This document shows, piece after piece, positions 5,078 through 11,030 of a stretch of DNA of 11,030 bases. How positions within the stretch are numbered: position 1 is the first letter of the stretch; each line of letters begins with the position of its first letter. The DNA lies in contig CANLCA010000040.1 of the NCBI GenBank assembly GCA_947487925.1, positions 1 through 11,030 on the forward strand, given 5' to 3'. Under the pieces are notes generated by a model. That model saw only the letters and a program-made list of their open reading frames with translations, made no database searches and had not been told where the DNA came from. The stretch is from Verrucomicrobiales bacterium. Its GTDB lineage: Bacteria; Verrucomicrobiota; Verrucomicrobiia; Limisphaerales; F1-80-MAGS106. A program made the translations under genes and the position numbers.

Positions 5078-5179
5078 ACCCCTGGGGTCTCACAATTAGA
5101 CAATGGACACGTGACGAGGGTGGGATAAAGATGACGCTTATGGTGCGAGCGTTGCGGATCGAGAAAGTGTTGATGACCC
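5077..5179 (+). mobile_element. Solo left end of the RAYT element
   Basis: Bases 5077-5169 match 2416-2511 at 86 of 93 aligned positions, with a 3-base gap beside the ACCCCTGGGGT palindrome. The copy includes the transposase ATG (5140) and its first nine codons, MVRALRIEKV, then TTGATGACCCC and a stop. That short tail resembles the element's right end (GATGTGACCC), so it may be a near-complete internal deletion; this last point is inference. It lies just upstream of the sialidase-like gene and may have supplied or displaced that gene's promoter. Confidence 0.75.
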
Positions 5180-5218
5180 CATAACGTGCTTCCTCGCTAT
5201 CGCCCTGAGATGAACCTT

Positions 5219-6412
5219 ATGAACTCGCGCTGCTTCTTTAGATCCTGCTTCCTCGCGGCCCTAGCGATTTTGAGCTCCCTCCTGTGCCAGCAGGCGTGGG
5301 CCGCGGAAACGCATTCGATGCCTGGTGTCCGCAAACTCGAGGACATCGTGCTCTTTGAAGACGCGAAATATTACTCGTCCTTTCCGTCTATTGTTCGCCG
5401 TCCTGGAGGGGAGTTGCTGGTGGCTTTCCGGCGTGCGCCAGATCGTCGGCTATCCGGCGAGACCCGCGTCACCCACACCGACCCAAACAGCTATCTGGTA
5501 ATGGTTCGCTCCGGGGACTCTGGGAGAACCTGGACCGCGGAGCCCCGACTTCTTTTCGCCCATCCGTTTGGAGGGTCCCAGGACCCGTGCATGGTTTCGT
5601 TGCGCGACGGTTCGATTTTATGTTCCAGCTATGCGTGGGCGCCGGTGCCACAGAGCGCCTTCGCAAAGCTGAAGCAACCGGTGGCCCGGGCCGGAGACTT
5701 CGTGTTTCTAGGCGGTTTTCTGATGCGCTCACTGGACGGCGGAAAATCCTGGCGAGGTCCCATTGTCCCACCTCCTTGCCGTGGCGAATTGAACCTCGAT
5801 ATTTTCGGGGAGCCCGTTCCCGCTTACAATCGGGGAGCCCTGTGCGAGGGCAGGGACGGACGTCTCTATTGGGTGGTCGCGTCCAGCGCGGCGGAGGATT
5901 CCAAACGAACCGAGACGCATCTTCTCATCTCTTCGGACCACGGCAACACGTGGGAATACTCGTGCCTCGTGGCGAAGGATTCAAAAATTAGCTTCAATGA
6001 GACTTCCCTCTATGAGACGCCCAAGGGCCAGCTCGTGGCTTTCCTGCGCACGGAACGCGGGAACGATCATACGGCCATCGCGCGGTCGTTCGATCACGGT
6101 AAGAGCTTCCAGTGGGAGGATGCAGGGTTCCAGGGCCATCCACACCACGCTATTCGGTTGCCGGACCGGCGCGTGCTGCTGGTTTATGGTTATCGACATC
6201 CCCCGTTCGGCATCCGGGCCCGCGTGATCGATCCTGAATGCACGGGAATCGCGGCGGCGGAAGAAATTGTGCTGAGAGCCGACGGCGGCAACGGCGACAT
6301 CGGTTACCCTTGGGCGACGATGGTTTCCAAGAATCGCGCTTTGGTGGTGTATTACTTCAATCGGGACAACGGTCCGCGCCACATCGCAGGCACGTTTCTG
6401 CACGTTGAGTAG
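5219..6412 (+). CDS. Secreted BNR-repeat sialidase-like protein, 397 aa
   Basis: Residues 1-28 are a signal peptide (FFRSCFLAALAILSSLL, cleavage likely AWA/AE). The rest is a six-bladed propeller of the sialidase superfamily with four Asp boxes: SGDSGRTW (98-105), SLDGGKSW (171-178), SSDHGNTW (238-245) and SFDHGKSF (290-297, last Trp replaced by Phe). FPSIVRRPGGELLVAFRRA (55-73) contains the early arginine region, and FNETSLYE (259-266) has a candidate catalytic Glu. Family members release sialic or related acids from glycans, but many Verrucomicrobiota relatives are uncharacterised, so the substrate is unknown. ATG 5219 is preceded by GAGA at good spacing; ATG 5210 is too close to it. It appears to be a single-gene unit. 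Confidence 0.88.
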   Translation: MNSRCFFRSCFLAALAILSSLLCQQAWAAETHSMPGVRKLEDIVLFEDAKYYSSFPSIVRRPGGELLVAFRRAPDRRLSGETRVTHTDPNSYLVMVRSGDSGRTWTAEPRLLFAHPFGGSQDPCMVSLRDGSILCSSYAWAPVPQSAFAKLKQPVARAGDFVFLGGFLMRSLDGGKSWRGPIVPPPCRGELNLDIFGEPVPAYNRGALCEGRDGRLYWVVASSAAEDSKRTETHLLISSDHGNTWEYSCLVAKDSKISFNETSLYETPKGQLVAFLRTERGNDHTAIARSFDHGKSFQWEDAGFQGHPHHAIRLPDRRVLLVYGYRHPPFGIRARVIDPECTGIAAAEEIVLRADGGNGDIGYPWATMVSKNRALVVYYFNRDNGPRHIAGTFLHVE

Positions 6413-6421
6413 TCCTCATTC

Positions 6422-6593
6422 TTTAGCCTTAAAACGGCAGTGGAACATCGTGAAGATTTGCAAAGGCTTGGATGAGAAAGGCATGACGAAGAACGAGGCA
6501 AATCCTTTATGGATCTGGTGAGTGATTCGGAATGACTTTATCGCCAAGACCTTGCGAAGATTCGCCATGGGCAACTGCCGTTTTAAGGTTTAG
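6422..6593. mobile_element. MITE-like element, 162 bp, perfect 15-bp inverted ends and TTTAG duplication
   Basis: CCTTAAAACGGCAGT (6427-6441) is perfectly inverted at 6574-6588 (ACTGCCGTTTTAAGG). TTTAG sits immediately outside both ends (6422-6426 and 6589-6593), a textbook 5-bp target site duplication. The interior (132 bases) has weaker inner pairing between TTTGCAAAGGCTTGG on the left and an imperfect complement near 6548-6565. It encodes no transposase. It lies between the sialidase-like gene and the convergent small membrane protein gene, whose TAA stop falls inside the right TTTAG copy. The mobilising transposase is not in this window. Confidence 0.85.
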
Positions 6594-6832
6594 GGGGCAG
6601 GGGGTGAGCTTTCAAAATAGGACATGATCGAACCCCAAATTCTGTCGGAAATTCCCGTGGCTACCAGCACGAGGAGAGTGAGGACCATGACCAGCGTGGC
6701 GAGGTAGTCGATTTTTCTGGAGGCGCGTACCGCTGCCAGTCGAGCGAATAGGCTGCGTTTTTTTCGTTTTCGCCTCCAGCTACCCCGCTTTTCTTCTTCG
6801 GCGCCCAAATTGGTTTCCGGGTTGTCTGGCAT
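6590..6832 (-). CDS. Small polybasic single-pass membrane protein, 80 aa
   Basis: From ATG 6832, which follows AGGAA at good spacing, the product has an acidic start (NPETNLGAEEEK), a strongly basic stretch at residues 15-40 (RRKRKKRSLFARLAAVRASR) and one membrane helix at about 41-61 (IDYLATLVMVLTLLVLVATG). A short tail ends SSPPAP. By the positive-inside rule the N-terminus is cytoplasmic and the tail outside. No family is recognised. The basic cluster could bind phospholipid, nucleic acid or a partner; this is inference. An in-frame start further upstream exists, but the ribosome site favours 6832. Its stop codon lies in the right target duplication of the MITE-like element, so insertion there left the protein unchanged. 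Confidence 0.65.
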   Translation of the reverse strand: MPDNPETNLGAEEEKRGSWRRKRKKRSLFARLAAVRASRKIDYLATLVMVLTLLVLVATGISDRIWGSIMSYFESSPPAP

Positions 6833-7241
6833 GGCATTTCCTGCAATCGGGGTTACAGGTCTCCATTCAAGCACAGTTCGGACCGGGTGCAAGTCGGCGC
6901 TTTAGACCCTGGGGATAGCATTCTCATTATGGCGGTTTTCGTTGGATTTTCTCCTGTTTTGAGTCGTCAGCACGACAATTTCCGGAAAACAACGAGGCAA
7001 CCAATCGTTCAAATCAGACCGGACTCTCGAATTTTAAGGGTTTCGACACCGCATCCCTTCACTCGTCGAGGTCATGTAGTGCTCGAAAACATCTCGTCTT
7101 CCCAATGATTCAGTCATGATGAGAATAGCTGTCCCCAGTGTCTGAATCTCGGAATTTTGTTGACGACGGCGGATAGGTTGTTTAACTGTGGGCCAACTCT
7201 TCAAAAATGGAATTAGTAAAAACAAGAGACTCACGAATCCC
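6833..7241. other. Divergent intergenic region upstream of the large secreted protein
   Basis: This 409-base stretch should carry promoters for both flanking genes. TTGACG at 7160-7165 is a fair -35 box, with TTTAAC 15 bases later (7181-7186) as a weak -10, placing a start shortly before the ATG at 7242. Around 7121-7140 the phrase ATAGCTGTCCCCAGTGTCT resembles sequences found at RAYT/REP ends, but no second copy is in the window. No gene or RNA is supported. Confidence 0.4.
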
Positions 7242-10200
7242 ATGACACCCAAACACTCCAGAACGGCCAGTTTTCTCGCTGCCTTTTGCAGCTTGGCGAT
7301 GCTTGTCAGCGTTAAGGCAGTTGACGAATCTGTATTCAAAGCAGACACGCTTTTCATCGAAGCGGAAGACGTTGATTTTGATCACGGAAAATACGTGACC
7401 AACAAGAAGATCGGCATGGATGGACCCTATGAAGGCGGGTCTTACGCCAATCTCGGCACCGCTGACGACGAAGGCTTCGACTGGCACAGCGGCGGCAATG
7501 CCGGCCAAACTTATCGTGCCGACACAGGCCTTCCAGCCGGGAAACAAAATGCCAGTGCCGGAAATAAACGTGGCACCTTTGAAGTGACGACCTGGTGGAC
7601 CCTCGGATGGAATGACGCGGGCGACTGGTACAACTACACCCGGGATTTTCCGACACCCGCCAGGGATTACATTGTCTATGGCCATCTTTCCTCAGGAGGC
7701 AATCCGATCAACTTCCAAATGGACCAGATCACTTCCGGGGCAGGTCAGGATGACTCCGTGCAAGTGAAGAAACTTCTCGGCTTTTTTGCCCCCGGCCGGG
7801 CAACGGCGGGCTGGGATTCCCTCGAACTCTTCCCGATGACCGACGAACAGGGCAAGCTGGTTACGGTGAAACTTGGTGGTAAAACAACCCTCCGCGCCAC
7901 GATTCTACCCGGAAGCAATTCAGACCTGGACTACTTCGCGTTCGTGGGCGCAAGCACCACTCCGTCATTTCTAAGCCAACCCAGTGACGCGTTTGTGTAT
8001 GCCGGTGCCAAGGTGGTTTTTACAGCATCACCGGGCGCAGTTGGCACCATAAAGTGGCAACGAAATGGTGTGGATGTGCCAAACAGTGATTCGGCAACTC
8101 TAACGGTGGACGCGGCGAAGGCGGCGGACGATGGCGCGAAATTCAAAGCGATACTAACGACCGCCAGCGGGAGTCTCGCAAGTTCAGAGGCAACCCTGCA
8201 CGTCGCGACGCTGGTGTCAGGCTTTGCTCCGGGGCTCGTGAGATGGGACGCCTACAGAGATGCCACCGGGGAACCGGATGGCATCGCGGATGACACGCGG
8301 TATCCCTTGAGCCCCAGTGAAACAAAGATACTACCCTCTTTTGAATCGCCTGTGAATATCTACGAGAACTTTTACGGCGTCCTCACCGGCATCATCATTC
8401 CTCCAACGAGTGGTAATTATGTCTTTTTCATCGCGGCGGATGATCACGCTTCGCTCTACTTGAGCACGGATGACACGCCGGCTAACAAGAAGAAGATCGC
8501 CGCTGAGTCCGGATGGTCGGATAATCGTCAATGGATCACGTCCGGTGGCAACAGTCTGCTTGAGGATAAGCGCTCGGATACGTTCAGTGGAATCGAGTGG
8601 CCCACTGGTAACTCAATCACGTTGACAGCCAACAAAAAGTACTATCTGGAGTTGGTCTACAAGGAAGGTGGCGGTGGAGACAACGGCAGCGTGACGATGA
8701 TCAAAGCAGGTGACGCAGATCCCGCGAGCGGCACTGCCACCACACTGACGGGCAGTTTGATCGGAGCAACCGTGAAGCCAGACAAGGGCGACCCGCAGAT
8801 CATTCAGCAGCCTGCCTTCCCAAAGGAACTCGTCCAGGGAAAAAACTACAAGTTCACCGTGGTTGCCAACGTCGCCCCAACGGGTTTCAACTTCTTACCG
8901 ATTTACAACTGGCAAAAAGGCACGACAAGTATCGGCTCTGGAAGTTCAATCGTGATCAACGATGCCAAAGCTTCCGATGCTGGGACATACCGCGTCCTGG
9001 TTTCTGCCGCGAGTGGGAAATCAGTCTCCAGCGTCGAAGCTGTTCTGAACTTCGTTCCTGATACGGAAGGCCCGAAAATCGAGGTAGTGGGCGCCGTCAA
9101 GAAGGGCGCCGATATCGAGTTGGGGGTGTCCTTTGACGAGCGGCCTGATGCCGCCGCTGCTGGATCCGCCTCATCCTACACTCTCTCAAAGGGGACGATC
9201 AAATCAGCCCGCTTTGTTGAAGCCACAGGTGGCGCAGTGATCGTTGCTTCCGGTCTTGCCTCGGGTGATACCGTGACCGTGACCGCCAAGGGGATCAAGG
9301 ACAAGCTTGGGAATGTGACTGCATCGACCTCCAAGGATGCAAAAGTTCCGGCCAAGCTGATGACTTGGGTGGGTGTCGGCGGTGATGAGTTGAATGTCGC
9401 GACCGGATCCACCAAATTCAGTGATGACGTGGTGGCTCGTGGTGAGAAGGACTTCGATCTCGTCAGCGGCGGCAGCGCGCACTGGACCAACTACGACGAG
9501 GAAACGTTCGTCTATGAAGAGATCACCGGCGACTTCGACAAAGTTGTTCGGGTTGAGTACCTGGATCCAGTGACCCAATGGTCACGCGCGGGTCTTGATG
9601 CTCGCGAAGCATTGGACGAAGGCAAGACCAGGGCCGACAACGATGCCGGCTACAAGTTCAGTCAGCATTTCACCATCCGCGTGAATCCGCCACCGGTCAC
9701 CGGATGGGACGGGCGCACCGGCAACAACGCTTACGAAGTCATCCATCGACCGGTTGAAGGCGGGAACTATGACGGATTCGACGCGCGCTACGCGATCCAG
9801 GCAGGTGGAGGTGGACAACCGAATTACCCGAACGCGTGGCTCCGTCTCAAACGTGAAGGCCAGAAGATCACTGCATTCCTCAGCAATGACGGTGTGGCTT
9901 ACACCGCCATCGGCAACGTCACCTACACGGACAATCCGGATTCGCCGGAGAATGAGATTCTCGCGGACAAGCTCTTCGTAGGCATGTTTTGGGGTCCGGA
10001 ATTCGGTAATATTGGTGATGTGGACGTGCGACACGCCTCCCCCAATGCCTATGCCAAATTCCGTGACTATGGAGACTTTGGGACGAAGCCACCGGTAATC
10101 GGCGGTAGAATCACAGGAGTCAGGATCAACGGCGCGAATGTCGTCATTGATTTCACCGGTGCGATCCAGTCCAGCAGCTCTGTCACCGGTCCTTGGACTG

Positions 10201-10271
10201 ATGTCGCAGGCAGCGGGTCTGTGAGTGTTCCTGCCAGCGCCAGCGCGGGCTTCTTCCGGGTCAAACCGTAG
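7242..10271 (+). CDS. Large multidomain secreted protein: CBM6-like, Ig-like, PA14, Ig-like, concanavalin-like
   Basis: The 1009-residue product starts with a signal peptide (residues 1-26, SFLAAFCSLAMLVSVKA). A CBM6/35-like domain follows (about 34-237; IEAEDVDF, then WNDAGDWYNYTRDFP and a closing LDYFAFVG). Next come an Ig-like domain (241-325; FLSQPSDAFVYAGAKVVFTA), a PA14 domain (325-511; GVLTGIIIPPTSGNYVFFI, AADDHASLYLS), a second Ig-like domain (517-607; WQKGTTSIG, DAGTYRVLV), a Big-type domain (610-706; LSKGTIKSARFVEA) and a concanavalin-like sandwich (707-941). No catalytic domain is evident, so it probably binds extracellular polysaccharide. The C-terminal 68 residues resemble the terminal domain of other secreted Verrucomicrobiota proteins (SSSSVTGPWTDVAGSG, FFRVKP). 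ATG 7242 is chosen because the signal peptide begins there; an in-frame GTG lies at 7188. Domain limits are approximate. Confidence 0.88.
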   Translation: MTPKHSRTASFLAAFCSLAMLVSVKAVDESVFKADTLFIEAEDVDFDHGKYVTNKKIGMDGPYEGGSYANLGTADDEGFDWHSGGNAGQTYRADTGLPAGKQNASAGNKRGTFEVTTWWTLGWNDAGDWYNYTRDFPTPARDYIVYGHLSSGGNPINFQMDQITSGAGQDDSVQVKKLLGFFAPGRATAGWDSLELFPMTDEQGKLVTVKLGGKTTLRATILPGSNSDLDYFAFVGASTTPSFLSQPSDAFVYAGAKVVFTASPGAVGTIKWQRNGVDVPNSDSATLTVDAAKAADDGAKFKAILTTASGSLASSEATLHVATLVSGFAPGLVRWDAYRDATGEPDGIADDTRYPLSPSETKILPSFESPVNIYENFYGVLTGIIIPPTSGNYVFFIAADDHASLYLSTDDTPANKKKIAAESGWSDNRQWITSGGNSLLEDKRSDTFSGIEWPTGNSITLTANKKYYLELVYKEGGGGDNGSVTMIKAGDADPASGTATTLTGSLIGATVKPDKGDPQIIQQPAFPKELVQGKNYKFTVVANVAPTGFNFLPIYNWQKGTTSIGSGSSIVINDAKASDAGTYRVLVSAASGKSVSSVEAVLNFVPDTEGPKIEVVGAVKKGADIELGVSFDERPDAAAAGSASSYTLSKGTIKSARFVEATGGAVIVASGLASGDTVTVTAKGIKDKLGNVTASTSKDAKVPAKLMTWVGVGGDELNVATGSTKFSDDVVARGEKDFDLVSGGSAHWTNYDEETFVYEEITGDFDKVVRVEYLDPVTQWSRAGLDAREALDEGKTRADNDAGYKFSQHFTIRVNPPPVTGWDGRTGNNAYEVIHRPVEGGNYDGFDARYAIQAGGGGQPNYPNAWLRLKREGQKITAFLSNDGVAYTAIGNVTYTDNPDSPENEILADKLFVGMFWGPEFGNIGDVDVRHASPNAYAKFRDYGDFGTKPPVIGGRITGVRINGANVVIDFTGAIQSSSSVTGPWTDVAGSGSVSVPASASAGFFRVKP

Positions 10272-10293
10272 TCCGCACCGTCAATAATCACGC

Positions 10294-10324
10294 GAGGGGC
10301 CGGAAGCAATTCCGGCCCCTCTTT
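10294..10324 (+). terminator. Strong intrinsic terminator
   Basis: GAGGGGCCGGA (10294-10304) pairs perfectly with TCCGGCCCCTC (10311-10321) around the loop AGCAAT, followed by TTT. It starts 23 bases after the stop of the large secreted protein and ends its transcript. The T-tract is short, but the 11-bp GC-rich stem is convincing. Confidence 0.85.
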
Positions 10325-10360
10325 GCTTGTAATGATGTGTGTCTGAGCCAGAGTTTACCA

Positions 10361-11030
10361 ATGTTCCGGTTCATGAGCCTCATCCACCAAGGCCTGCATT
10401 GGATGCGGGTGCTTGGCGTCCGAGCCGTCGTTGGCAGTGTTTGTGTTTGGCAGCTTCTTTTGCGTGCCGACGAATCTTCCCAGGAATCTCCGCCTCTCCT
10501 CCGCCCGGAGAGGGACAGACGGCAGGAAGAGAAGGCGCTCAGTGGTTCCGGGGATCCTCTCTTCGCTTTCAACCAAAACCAGATCGAGCGAGGCCGTACG
10601 CTGGCGACGGCGACCTGCGGCTCCTGCCATCTGTTCCCCGAACCGGAAATGTTATCGCGCTCAAACTGGCTCAATGGTGCCCTGAGGAACATGGCTCCGT
10701 TGCTCGGAATCACCCGGATCAACCTGGAGAAGCGTCCGGACGGGGCGGTTCTCAAGCAGGCTGGCGTGTTTCCGGACGTTCCAGCTCTTTCAAAGTCCGA
10801 CTGGAATGCGGTTATGGCTTACTACACCAACTCTGCGCCAGAGGCGCTGAAAGTCCCTTCCCGGGTCACAAGCACCGCTGATCTTTTCCGACCACACCCG
10901 CTGGCACGAAGTCCAGCTGCGCCTTGCACCTCGTTGCTCAAGATCGAGCGTGACGGTTCAGGACGCTTCTATGTGGGCGACGCTCAAACGCGAACACTTA
11001 AACTCATGGACCGGCACGGGAAAGTGGTTC
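10361..11030 (+). CDS. Secreted cytochrome c / beta-propeller protein, N-terminal part (runs off the right edge)
   Basis: From ATG 10361 this frame stays open for 223 codons to the window edge. A hydrophobic leader (RVLGVRAVVGSVCVWQLLL) ends near residue 36. CGSCH at 86-90 is a true CxxCH haem-attachment motif, followed by LFPEPEML and a candidate axial Met in LRNMAPLLG (M111). SKSDWNAVMAYYTNSAPEAL closes the haem domain. From about residue 190, LLKIERDGSGRFYVGDAQ starts what looks like an FG-GAP/VCBS-type propeller. This 'CHLFPEP' layout is common in Planctomycetota and Verrucomicrobiota exported proteins of unknown redox role. The start is uncertain; ATG 10373 and 10403 are in frame and none has a strong ribosome site. 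The terminator upstream makes it a separate transcript. Confidence 0.82.
   Translation, partial: MFRFMSLIHQGLHWMRVLGVRAVVGSVCVWQLLLRADESSQESPPLLRPERDRRQEEKALSGSGDPLFAFNQNQIERGRTLATATCGSCHLFPEPEMLSRSNWLNGALRNMAPLLGITRINLEKRPDGAVLKQAGVFPDVPALSKSDWNAVMAYYTNSAPEALKVPSRVTSTADLFRPHPLARSPAAPCTSLLKIERDGSGRFYVGDAQTRTLKLMDRHGKVV

Noticed and set aside
6427..6588. The inverted repeat as a terminator of the sialidase-like gene
   Set aside because: The arms are 132 bases apart, and the flanking TTTAG duplication points to a transposed element.
10339..10881. Plus-strand 180-codon frame
   Set aside because: The neighbouring frame encodes the CxxCH cytochrome/propeller protein and stays open to the window edge.

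Overview
The window looks like a chromosomal accessory region of a Verrucomicrobiota bacterium (Pedosphaera/Limisphaerales-like). This is inferred from protein style: a large secreted protein with sugar-binding-like, Ig-like, PA14 and concanavalin-like domains, a secreted BNR sialidase-type protein, a cytochrome c plus beta-propeller protein, and REP-associated tyrosine transposase (RAYT) debris. No rRNA, tRNA or CRISPR array is visible.

Layout. At 1-190 (minus strand) is the start of an exported protein-L-isoaspartate O-methyltransferase, cut by the window edge. After a gene-free stretch come two small conserved genes of unknown function (553-879 and 929-1213, plus strand). From 1214 to 3162 the minus strand carries the remains of three type II toxin-antitoxin (TA) modules. 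A deleted RAYT transposase and a cluster of short dispersed repeats sit among them. A single AAA ATPase/DUF4143 gene follows (3605-4741, plus strand). Then comes a fourth TA remnant (4821-5077, minus strand), pinned between one copy of the dispersed repeat and a solo left end of the same RAYT element. The rest is mostly secreted or envelope genes: a BNR sialidase-like protein (5219-6412), a 162-bp MITE-like element with perfect 15-bp inverted ends and a 5-bp target duplication (6427-6588), a small polybasic membrane protein (6590-6832, minus strand), a 1009-residue multidomain secreted protein (7242-10271) with a strong terminator, and the start of a CxxCH cytochrome/propeller protein that runs off the right edge (10361-11030).

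Main result. All four TA loci have a broken toxin. hicA has a TGG-to-TGA type nonsense at codon 18. The YafQ/RelE-like toxin has a one-base frameshift and has lost its C-terminus. One PIN toxin stops at the edge of the RAYT element, and the other stops at the edge of a dispersed repeat. Two cognate antitoxins (HicB and an AbrB-type protein) remain intact. Each antitoxin/toxin pair still shows the 4-bp ATGA overlap, which supports the reading of the remnants. The region looks like a TA graveyard shaped by repeats and RAYT ends, with retained antitoxins that could still act as regulators or as protection against related toxins.
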